Assembly (NCBI GenBank): GCA_022036555.1
Contig: CM039133.1
Span: forward strand, 48,994,718-49,058,717
From: Microstegium vimineum
Lineage: Eukaryota > Streptophyta > Magnoliopsida > Poales > Poaceae
Length of the DNA: 64,000 nucleotides
Reading direction: 5' to 3'
Shown in pieces: positions 23,050 to 33,951 of the stretch. The first letter of the stretch is position 1; every line of letters begins with the position of its first letter. The translations under genes and the position numbers were made by a program. Below the pieces are notes generated by a model. The model searched no databases, was not told the DNA's origin, and saw only the letters and a program-made list of their open reading frames with translations.

Positions 23050-23371
23050 TTTCTATTAATACACGAGTTGTAGGGGGTTGGAGCCACATCATCCCCCTTA
23101 GATCCGCCACTGCTAGCCATAGAAATAGCTTTATGGCATTGATGCCCAGAATTTCCAAATGAGATCACACCTTGGTAGCGGATGAGCATCATCATGGTGT
23201 AGGCCGTAAACAATCCTGACTTAGAACTTGCCATCGGAGGCCCATCTCTAAATTAGTTGGTCAAGTGTGTTGTTAACCACGACGTCTTGTGTCGCGTTCC
23301 ACATTTGGAGTTCAAGGAGGAAACTCGACTCTCGAGAATAGTTCAGAAAGATATACTTAGCCTTGTACTAA

Positions 23372-23592
23372 CTCCGTTTCAATTTATAATTCGTTTAACT
23401 TTTTTAACTTCAACTTTGACCACTCGTCTTATTCAAAAAATTTGTATAAACATAGTCAAATTTAAATCATTCATGTAGACTATTTATTAAATAAGTAAGC
23501 AAAGAAATGATATTTTGCATAAAAATTTGAATAAGATAAGTGATCAAATTTAGGATTGAAAAAGTTAAACGAACTGTAATTTGAAACGGATT
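23372..23592. mobile_element. Stowaway-like MITE
   Basis: The left end ctccgtttcaatttataatt is matched by aactgtaatttgaaacgga at the right. Inner arms 'cgtttaacttttt' and 'aaaaagttaaacg' also pair. AT-rich and non-coding. Confidence 0.65.
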
Positions 23593-23799
23593 AAGTATAT
23601 TCTAATTCCATACGTCAGTAATAATGTGGATTAAAAACTAGCTCCCTAGAAATACCGGGAGATAACGGTTAGTAAGTGAGAACTGAGTGGAGATGAGCTT
23701 TTTTCGGCATATATTTTAGTTCGGGTGGAGAGGAGCTTTGTGCGGCTGATTTTGAGTTGGCTTAAAAGTAATTACGTACACCACCAGTTAAAAACAAAC

Positions 23800-24125
23800 T
23801 TTGCATGCCATTTGTGCGTTTCCTTCCCTTCGCGTTCTCTCGCAGCCGGAATTGCTACTTTGCTAGGGCCGGGCTTGCTGGCCGGCCGCCGCCCGCCGAC
23901 TCCGGCCAGTTCACAGGGCGCCACCACGTACATCCATTCATCATCCGTTCCCTGACCGGAGCTCCTGGGAGAGGTGACGGCGCGCGTGGCGAACCCGCTC
24001 CGATCCTCGGCCGCCTCCGACGAGACCGACGTTGCTGCAGAGTGCAGACGAGTCCGGCCGGTCTACCCTCTCGCACCTCCGCCGACTCCTCGTCCACGCA
24101 GCCGTCAGCTAGGGCAAAGCCGACG
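23800..24125 (+). promoter_or_regulatory. Putative leader exon / promoter-proximal region of the transporter gene
   Basis: A GC-rich island ends in a possible splice donor (gac|gtgagc, exon end about 24124), followed by an AT-richer stretch to an acceptor at 24503. The ORFs in it do not resemble the known N-terminus of plant CCC proteins. A non-coding first exon is therefore the simplest reading. This is inference from composition and splice signals. Confidence 0.4.
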
Positions 24126-24506
24126 TGAGCATCGTCCTCTCCTCCTTGCTCTCCCCATCAGATATGGAAAGGAGTTGCTCACGACCTTACTTGAACAGGA
24201 TCTGTTCTATAGGATCGTACCGCTGCATCCTTGACTAATAAGGAGGCAAGCACTTATGCCTGGTTGATGCGACATGACCTGTGGGCTAGAGCGTGATTAA
24301 CGGCCAGGATCAGCTCTGATGCTGCGTCCGGTGCTGTAGATGATCGTTCCTTGCCAGGTCCACCTGGCATGGGGTGGCCCATGGGGTTGTCTGACATGCT
24401 TCTTTTTACGCCCCAAAAAAAAATTATGAATTTTGAAAAGAAAACTATTCGGTTTTGGTGTGAAATGTACGAGAACTTACATGCTTATAATTCTGTATAA
24501 TAGGCC

Positions 24507-27500
24507 ATGAAGCCTAGTGCTAATCAAAGTATTGACCCAAGAACACAGATGGCTTCTTCATCAATACCTAATGTATCTCAAAGTGATTCAAAGCTCGAGC
24601 TCTTTGGTTTTGACTCTCTAGTCAATATTTTGGGACTAAAGAGGTATGAACACTTGTTCTACTATTTTCACCACATTTACGTACTAGATATTAGGGTGTT
24701 TATGCTAGCACTTTGTGTTTTATTTTTTTAGGGCTTTGCTGCGGTACTCACAAATAATTATGAGTCGTTCATTGATTTCGATCGGACGGTTACAATGAAC
24801 TATTACCTCAATATATGAAATATATATTTATTAATTTTTTATTTTATAAAATAATATAAATAAGGAAAGTTTTAGATATTTTATTTCAAATCAATCTGAG
24901 CCATTGATTTTTTATATTTTATAAATTATTTAATATAGAAAAACAAAATAAGATCTTGACAGATCCCCAAATAACGGGAGGAAAATCCAGAATACATGCA
25001 ACTTCTCCCACATGCAAGCCGGCTCCCCTAATCATGGACTAATTATGCGGCTAGATTACATACATGGACACACTAACACGTTATTAGCATTAATATGCAT
25101 GAACACGATAGCTAGTCTCTTCCTGCGGTGGAGACATGTATGAATTTGAACATGCAAAAATTATTTATTCTAATAAAATAATAGATAAAGTAACTGAATA
25201 TTTGTTGTCTTCAAAATAAAATTAATATACAAATTTAAATTTAAATTTGAACCAGTCAATTCATATACACATATAATACGTGTGACGTTTTTAACAAAAT
25301 ATCAATAGATTAATATAGCTTGCACCAATTGAACAAAATGTCACTAAATTGATATATAACATAGAAACTTTATTAAATCTTAAAATTATAAACATATTTT
25401 TTTATCAAATTCTAAAGTTACAAATGAAATTGCCTTATATGCACTATCATGTTACCCACCTATCTGACGCTAACACAAGCACACACATGTAAAGTTATAA
25501 AACAAAAAAAGGTTTATCATATCAGTCAAAGATCATGCACAATCAATCAAATCTTAAAAAAATAATTATATCTAAAACTTTCCTTATTTATACTATTTTA
25601 TAAAATAAAAAATTAATAAATATATATTTCATCTATTACCTCCTATGAGGTAATAGTTCATTGTAACCGTCAGATCGAAATCAATGAACGACTCATAGTT
25701 ATTTAGGAGTACCGCAGCAAAGCCTTTTTTTTAACCACTTGAAATTTAAGGAGATGGCTAGAAACCTAAGGCCATTTATTGTACTCTATAAATGAAAAGG
25801 AACACATGCATAATTTATCTAATTGATTATATATGAACAGTATGGCAGGAGAACAAGCTCAGGTGCCATCTAGCCCTAGGGACAGTGAGGATGTTGAGAT
25901 AACCATTGGATGCCCTAAGGTTTTTTATGGTCCATGCCAAAACACTTAACTCTTCATAATTATAACTCTGTTGATAACTACATTTATTTTATTTGGTGTG
26001 TAGGAAACTGAGCCTAAACAAGGCACCTTGATGGGTGTATTTGTACCATGTCTGCAGAACATCTTGGGAATAATATATTATATCCGTTTTACTTGGTATA
26101 CTTCAACTATATCTTTTTTATTGTGTATGTGTTGCATTAATTAGTTTCTAGATAGTTTTCCAGCTTAAATACACCGGCTTTCATTACTGTATTAATATTT
26201 TCATGTGTCATCAAGTATCATGTAAAATATAACCATCCCTTTTTAGCAAATAGCCTTCATGCTACTAGTATTTGTTTAGTCATTAGCAATGATCTATTTT
26301 CATAGTTAACCAAAACCTTAGAATGGTAAGGTAGTAATCTTATAACCAATTATAGATATAGTAAGTTGATACTTTAAATTAACGACTCAAAGTATTATTC
26401 TGTTTTAGTGTCAAGAAGATTTGACATTTTGAAATTTGTGCTTCATGGCATTGCCTATTTTTTTCGGACAAACTAACAATATATTCCAATGTTCAAGAAT
26501 TGACAATTTATTTCTATTTATTATAGGATTGTGGGTATGGGAGGCATATGGCAGTCACTTGTTTTAGTCGCATTTTGCGGTGCATGCACATTTTTAACTG
26601 GATTGTCATTAAGTGCAATTGCAACAAATGGAGCAATGAAGGTATGCTGAATATGAGTAGAGTTAGTGGTAGGTGAAGTTTCTCGAAGTGGGGTGTACAA
26701 TTCTCATTTTCAAATCAACAAGTTATTCTTTATTTGTGAAATAAGTGAAACAGTGAGGTTAAAACCTAAAATCTAACAAATAGTAAACATATTCAATGAA
26801 AATCACAAAATTAGAAAAGAAAAAAAAATCTAAAAGGTACTAGAATTATTTGCCTTGTATTTTCTCAGTCACCCACTTGTTTAAAATAAATAAATTAGTT
26901 CACAATTTGTTGTATTTGAATGGATGGCCTAGAAATTTGAACACCTATAGAGTGAGATATATTTTATTTTATTCTCAGGGTGGTGGCCCTTACTATCTAA
27001 TTGGTCGTGCACTTGGTCCAGAAGTTGGGATTAGTATTGGGCTGTGCTTCTTCCTTGGAAATGCAGTTGCTGGAGCTATGTAAGTCCATGTGTTTACTTT
27101 CTCGTCATGCATGCATGTGGGTGTTAGAGAAATGATATGATCATAGCTAGGTATATATCATTGAAAGGATCCTGATTTGCTAATGATCACCTAGATGGGG
27201 GCAGACTGAATTGGTGGATCTACAAATATTTTTACAAAACTTTGTGGGAACATGACTAGTTACCTGTTGCTCACTTGGTTTTGTAACCAAGAGATCAAGA
27301 TAAAGAAATAAACTTGCAACAAAGTAAATCTACCTAAGTGCAAACCTACAACAATAACAAGCATTAGGTGCTTCTCTAGCTGCAACTAGCAAGACGAGAA
27401 GTAGCCTAGCCCTAAGAAGACACTACTTGTAAAGTAGAAGCTACTCCTAGGAACTACAAGCTACTCCTAGATGGATTGATAACCATAACTATGAAGATGA

Positions 27501-30500
27501 TGTGCCTACAAGCACTAGTGCACATAATAAAACCCAAGAGATATCATGAAGGGGAAAAACAAAAACACAAGGGAAGGATAGTTACATGGAATACAAAGAG
27601 AACACAAGATTTATCCCAAGGTTTGTCCAATCCATTAATGGTTGTCTATGCCCCTATTGTGGAGGTCACAAAGACCTAATTGATCTCATAAGACCTGGGC
27701 ATTCGATCTAATCAAATTGATCGGTTCCTCAATCATATGCCAATATTAGTTACCCAAAATTGTAAACCAACAAGTTCTTGAAAAAACTTAAGACAAGGCA
27801 TTTCAGACTTAGTCTTTGGTTCCAACCGAATTGACTGGTAACATAATCGTAGAAAACAAAACAGAGGTGGGGGCATCGAGCGCATCCGGATGCTAGGTGA
27901 GGCGATTTGGGTCAGGTGTCTTGTCGAGGATGTTGAACGATAGGGTAGGAAATCACACAAGGCCACCATGATGAGGGGTTGATGGCATGTTGTCATAGTG
28001 GCTAACCAGGTGACCACCCTAAAGTTCACTGGTCGACCATTTGGGGAAGGGTGGACCCTAGAGCAGCACCGTGCCACCGCTATTGTTCACTAGGCGTCTC
28101 GTATGGTTGTACACTTGTACACTTTGAGTGGTGAAGTGGATCTCCTTGCCTCATTTCCTACAAGGAGGGACCAAGAGAATAAAGGAGTGTACAACAGTGT
28201 TCATCAACTTATAGTTAGTTAGGTGGGATACAAACAGTTGGATAACTATGCCTTGTGCGACCACTATTGGATTGGGAGTTTGGGAGATGAGATATGGTTT
28301 AGGAGAAAGAGGAAGATGGTACCAACATCAAAAGTCTACGAGATAGGTGAGGTAGATATCCGAGGATGATTTAGGGACTTACGGTTAAGCTCAAGAAATC
28401 AAATTAGACCTTTACAAGTTGTCATCTTATAAAAAAACATGGGGGGGGGGATGTCGTTTCAATCCTTAATTATCATTTTGTGATAGGACCTGCCAAAATC
28501 TTACTGTCATCTTTGATCTTTGGAAATATTGTGGTTGAGTTCGAAACCCTCATGTTGGCATATATTCTTGAGAATTTAATACATGCTTATTAATAACTGA
28601 CAATTTATATTAGGACTAAAGGAGGAAATAACTATAATATTACATGGTAAAAAATGAATCTTGGTTCTTGCAATGTAAGCTTAAACACGTTTTAGATATA
28701 GCAACGTTTAGAGTATAATTCCATTCTTTTATGAGTGCAGTGCATGGATACATTAGTGTTTTTTTTCTATTTGCTAGCTTTCTCCTATGGAGATATTATG
28801 ACCTACTATGTTCTTATTTGTGATCCCTAATTTTAGGTATGTGTTGGGAGCTGTAGAAACATTTCTAGATGCTATTCCATCAGCTGGGTTCTTTCAAGGT
28901 ACTCGAGCAAGTTTTTCTTGGTTTTCTTATGAATATTGTATTGGTGGATGATCAATTTGTATATCTAGAAAGACAATACCATAAAATGACCAGTTCTATC
29001 ATTCTATGTCCAGTGTTGCGAAAGATATATGCAATGCTAACATGTCATATAGTTTATGTCTGTGTATATGCACTTTATGTGTATTTTCCTATAGAAATAG
29101 CCAGCTACTACCAAATTTAAACAAAAAAGTATATTTACCCTTGGTGCTAGGAGCTACAATTAAATTGAGATTTGATTGCAAGTTTGTTATACTACTTTGG
29201 TGAAACTATAGAATCGGGATGTTTCTTTGGCACTATTATATTTGTCGAATCACTGCAATCTAATTTTTTTCCATTGTATTCTTGTTATGGTCATTATGTT
29301 ATGAACTTATGGTCCAATATCTTGCATATTTGTATTGAATATTTTTGTATGCGCAAATACCCTACTGTAAAATCCTTTGTGACCAACGTTTTTGTTATAT
29401 CCACTAGCTCAAAACCAATCTTAGGAAGTGCTTAGGCAACAAATATCTGATATTTGTGGTGTTTGGATAGTAAAATTACATTTTCATATTACCCATGGGT
29501 TCGGATAATTGGAGGTGCAAGTAAGATTATAAATAATTTGTTTGTATTAAAGAAATATCTAGGAGATTATTTGTTACATTTGTATGAAGTGCAAAGAAAA
29601 ATTCAAATCAAATCGTTAGTAGCACAAGGGAACATTTTTCTTTGAATTGCTGAATTTGTGGAAAGCTTACTTTTGCAGTGGTCATGTTCTGTTTATGTAA
29701 TACATTTATTTAAATTAACTTATAGATGTTTTATTTAAGCAGAGACTGTAACAGTGGTCAACAACACAATAGTAAATGGTACAACAAAAAGTGACGCAAC
29801 AACTATATCAACACCTAGTCTGCATGATCTCCAGATCTATGGTGTCATCGTGACCATATTACTCTGTTTTATTGTATTTGGCGGTGTCAAAATTATCAAC
29901 AAGGTTGCACCTGCTTTCTTAGTACCAGTCCTCTTCTCAATACTATGCATTTATATTGGCGTCTCCATTGCACCAGAGCCTGGTGCTTCAAGTAAGTAGT
30001 CCTTTGATTATTATTTTGTTTTCTAGTCTTTTTTGCATTGAACTTTTGTTGATGTATTTCCTACCTAGAGGGAATCACTGGGTTGAGTATCGTTACACTT
30101 GCGGAGAACTGGAGTTCAGAGTACCAACCTACAAACAATGCTGGGGTTCCTGATCCAAATGGGTCGATATATTGGGATTTTAAGTAGGGCCTTCTCTGCT
30201 TTTGACACTTACCTTTTGAAATCTTCAATTCATATTTATTAATCTATAATCACTGCACAACTACTGATAGTTTTTTATTTTTCTTTCAGTGCATTGTTAG
30301 GACTCTTTTTCCCAGCAGTTACTGGAATCATGGCTGGTTCAAATCGGTCTGCTTCACTGAAAGACACACAGCGTTCCATACCAGTTGGAACATTAAGTGC
30401 TACCCTTTCAACTACTCTGATGTATCTGCTATCAGTGTTTCTTTTCGGAGCCTTGGCTACAAGAGAAGAGCTTCTAACTGACAGGTTTTGTATTCCTTAT

Positions 30501-33164
30501 AAATATGGCATCACTCGTCTTGCATTCTAATAACTGTTGATATTATGTTTCCTAGTGGTAGATACCTTTAGCTTATTGAATCTGTGACATCAAGGGGGAG
30601 TGGCGGATGCTTTACATGCGTCATCATTTAGCACTCTTGCTATCCTACTGCACTTGGTGCAATGAAGCTAAACCTTTGTAGGCTTATTGGAGTATTGCTA
30701 AAGAATCAATCCTTTTTTTTCCATTTTTTTGTTGAGATTGCTGGAGTGCTGACAAACTTTGGTGGTTATTGGAATTTAGCTAGGAATATTGTTGCTGCAC
30801 CTTTTTCTCTGTTTTTTTCATGTGAAGAACATGCTTAAATCTTCCATGAAGGAATGCCATTTTTCTTGCCTTTGGAATTTAAGGGGAAAAACTAATTCAG
30901 AAAAGCAGCAGCTGTTTATGTCAGAAGTCTGAACCACTGAATTTGAATGTAACTAGTAGTAGGTACTGATATTCTGCAGGGGGAGTGCGTGATCTAATAT
31001 ACTATAATATGATCACACAATTTGAATGTTGTAAAGTTTGAATTCTCCAATTTTCATAAAGTACATTTAGTTGTTTCTTCAGACTAGCTACTTTTTGTCT
31101 TGTGTAGTCATCTCCTAAACATGCCTAATATATGCAGGCTTCTTGCTGCAGCAATTGCTTGGCCTGGTCCAGCAGTAATTTATATTGGAATTATTTTGTC
31201 CACTTTGGGTGCAGCACTACAGAGCTTGACCGGGGCTCCAAGGTTACTTGCAGCAATAGCGAATGATGACATCCTTCCCATTCTAAATTGTTTTAAGGCT
31301 TACGAAGGGTCTGAGCCTTATGTGGCAACTCTGTTTACAAGCTTCATATGTATTGCTTGTGTCGTGATCGGGAACCTGGACCTGATTACACCTACTATCA
31401 CTATGTTTTTCCTTCTGTGTTATGCTGGTGTTAACTTGTCATGCTTTCTGCTGGATCTCCTTGATGCTCCTAGTTGGCGTCCTCGTTGGAAGATACACCA
31501 CTGGGTCCTTTCACTGATCGGTGCATCTCAATGTATCGGTATGCTTCTTCGTTCCTATATTTATGTTTGTGATCATATTTTATCGAAAATATATTTCTAC
31601 ATGTTATAATCTGTAAATAATATTGCAAAACATCTTTAGAAGCCTATGGGAATTGAATACTCAATCAGAAAACAAGTGTTACAAAATTTAAAATTTATGT
31701 TCATGGAATTGTTTATCTGTTTTTTTCAAAGGTTTATATCTCAAATAACTATATCGTTGATCTGTATAAAATATTTTGAATAGTTTGAGTTTAATGACAA
31801 ATAATTTTCCTCTAAATATACAGTTATCATGTTTATGATCTCATGGACTTTTACCGTGGTCTCCCTTGCCCTCGCAAGCCTTATCTACTACTATGTCAGC
31901 TTAAAGGGAAAGGCTGGTGACTGGGGAGATGGATTTAAAAGTGCATACTTTCAACTGGCTCTGCGAAGCCTTCGATCACTGGGAGGTAGAATATTTTTGC
32001 ATGGAAAATAAACATTATTTAGCTGAAACTACAAGCTCCATGTTATATAACTAACATTATTTTTGTGCAGCAAATAACGTACATCCAAAAAATTGGTACC
32101 CCATTCCACTTATATTTTGTCGCCCTTGGGGTAAACTGCCAGAAAATGTCCCGTGCCATCCAAAACTTGCAGATTTTGCCAATTGCATGAAGAAAAAGGG
32201 CCGTGGAATGTCGATTTTTGTCTCAATCATTGATGGTGACTACCATGAATCAGATGAGGAAGCAAATACAGCTTACCGTCAACTTAGTGCCTATATTGAC
32301 TACAAGCATTGTGAGGGTGTCGCTGAGATCATCGTTGCTCGCTCAATATCTGACGGTTTCCGCAGCATTGTTCAGATAATGGGCCTAGGCAACTTGAAGC
32401 CAAATATTGTTGTCATGCGTTATCCTGAGATATGGCGTCGCGAGAATCTAACACAGATACCATCATCATTTATCAGCATCATAAATGACTGCATTATTGC
32501 TAACAAGGCTATTGTTATTGTGAAAGGACTTGATGAGTGGCCTAATGAGTACCAGAGACTGTATGGAACCATTGACCTATACTGGATTGTGAGGGATGGA
32601 GGACTAATGCTTCTGTTGTCTCAGCTCCTACTAGCCAGAGATGGTTTTGAAAGCTGCAAGATTCAGGTTTTCTGCATAGCAGAAGAGGGTACAGAAGCCG
32701 AGGAGCTAAAGGCTGATGTGAAAAAGTATCTGTATGATCTGCGGATGCAAGCTGAGGTTATTGTTGTGACCATGAAGTCAATGGAAGCACATTCTGAGAT
32801 CAGTCCTAATGCTAAGAAGGATCCCCAAGAAGAATACGTAAGTGCTCAGGATAGAATCAGGGCATACCTTTCTCAGTTGAAGGAGATTGCGCAAAGAGAA
32901 GGGCGGCCACTGATGGAGGATGGCAGACAAGTCGTAGTCAATGAAGAGAAGGTTGAGAAGTTTCTCTATACGATGCTAAAGCTGAATACAACTATCGTTA
33001 AGTACTCCATGATGGCAGCCGTGGTGCTGGTGAGCCTCCCACCACCACCTCTGAACCACCCGGCCTACTGTTACATGGAATATATGGATATGCTTGTCGT
33101 GAACGTCCCACGGATGCTAATAGTTAGGGGATATAGAAGAGATGTTGTCACACTTTTCACCTGA
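24507..33164 (+). CDS. CCC1: Cation-chloride cotransporter (SLC12-type), twelve coding exons
   Basis: Plant CCC proteins carry out electroneutral co-transport of Cl- with K+/Na+ across membranes. Exons: 24507-24643, 25841-25919, 26004-26095, 26527-26641, 26979-27079, 28837-28898, 29743-29991, 30069-30183, 30290-30484, 31138-31538, 31824-31985, 32071-33164. All junctions are GT-AG with matching phases, giving 2802 nt and 933 aa. Landmarks are LGIIYYIRFTW, GGGPYYLIGRALGPE (from residue 142), TGIMAGSNRSASLKDTQRSI, GAALQSLTGAPRLLAAI and YAGVNLSCFLLDLLDAPSWR. The long soluble C-terminal domain ends RGYRRDVVTLFT, as in rice and Arabidopsis homologues. The N-terminus is about 40-55 residues shorter than those. 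The start ATG lies four bases into the exon after an acceptor (tag|gccATG). It could be a divergent paralogue (CCC2-like) or lack an unrecognised first coding exon. No stop or frameshift is seen. Confidence 0.9.
24731..25724. mobile_element. Long-TIR transposon (MULE-like) in CCC intron 1
   Basis: Near-perfect inverted repeats of about 160 bp start gggctttgctgcggtactc (left) and end gagtaccgcagcaaagcc (right). The right arm has a short extra segment near 25635-25655. The AT-rich interior has no ORF. Flanks are T-runs (attttttta / ttttttttaa), so an 8-10 bp duplication is possible but cannot be proved. Arm length and flank size suggest a Mutator-type non-autonomous element. It lies wholly inside intron 1. 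Confidence 0.75.
27150..28450. mobile_element. Probable retrotransposon-derived sequence in CCC intron 5
   Basis: The intron (27080-28836) is by far the longest in the gene. Around 27225-27700 are phrases such as 'gatttatcccaaggtttgtc', 'acaagctactcctag' and 'aggtcacaaagacctaattg', resembling LTR or untranslated parts of grass retrotransposons. No domain can be read and the boundaries are guesses. A run of ten G occurs at 28441-28450. Confidence 0.3.
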
Positions 33165-33779
33165 TTCGATTTGATATACACATTTAGAAGGTAGTTCCTT
33201 TCGAAGGTTATACCGTTTCAGTGTGATGGTGGTATTGCTATACTATATGATGCTTAGCTGCGTGGAGATTTTACTGCTGTAGTTGGAACGTTAACTTGGA
33301 ATCCATTTTGCAGATGGATACATGCATAGCATTATTAGTTTCATTATTTGTAGACTGAAGGCATTTGCACGGATATAAAATACATAGTCTAGAGATTATT
33401 TTTGTTTATATAGAGAAGCTTTTGTCATACGGATATGAGAGCTCCAACGCTGTGTCTATTGTAAAATGCATGTCAAAGTATATTTTCGTTCTTGTATTAT
33501 TGAAAGAAAGTATGTATCTATTCATGTACATATTTGGAACGATTTCTTACAATTTGAGTTATGTAATCATACAAATAAATATTGAAGTTCTAGATCGGAT
33601 AACTATTTCTCATCTGCTTTGTTGTAATATAAAGGCTAGGTCATTGTCGTAATAAATATTGAATTAAGTTATGTAACTATTGATGTACATATTTGGAGCT
33701 ACTTGTTATTACAATTGCTTTCTTGTAATTGAAGTTCATTGTTGCAATCCATTGTTTCTCAAAAGGTTGTGCATGTTGA
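33165..33779 (+). other. 3' UTR and flank of the transporter gene
   Basis: AT-rich sequence after the stop codon, with several aataaa-like words (for example aataaatatt near 33572 and 33650). It directly precedes the LINE. No further gene is seen. Confidence 0.5.
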
Positions 33780-33951
33780 AACCCAGAAGGCTAGTGGCAA
33801 GTGTGCTAGCTCACTGCATTCCTAGGTCAGTTGGTAAAGCTCACTCCATTTTTTGACTATGTAACCCGCTCCCCCTCGGACCCGCCGCCTCCTTCCCTCC
33901 CTCCGGCCATGGATCCCCCTGAAGCTCTTCTGATCTCGGTGTCGTGGCGTA

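Larger units (their letters stand above)
21317..23112. mobile_element. hAT-type element carrying a Helitron
   Basis: Termini are cagtggcggatcca (21317) and ttagatccgccactg (ending 23112), inverted repeats of the CAGTGGCGGA type found in plant hAT elements. The 8-bp flanks are ctagcaat (21309-21316) and ctagccat (23113-23120), one mismatch. Most of the interior is the Helitron at 21518-23049. No transposase ORF is seen. Confidence 0.75.
21030..23260 (-). pseudogene. LINE reverse-transcriptase zinc-binding (zf-RVT) remnant
   Basis: On the minus strand, 21170-21300 reads LWTAERRRRHHGLEAQ, CFVCDQEP and IDHIILECSYSK. This is the C-x2-C...H...C zinc-binding module at the C-terminus of plant non-LTR retrotransposon polymerases. 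The upstream part (IWKFWA, KLFLW) lies at 23113-23250, on the far side of the hAT insertion. Skipping the insert and one copy of its target duplication makes the KLFLW and LWTAERR parts run on in one frame. Another frameshift lies near 23140. It is a fragment of an old LINE. Confidence 0.7.
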
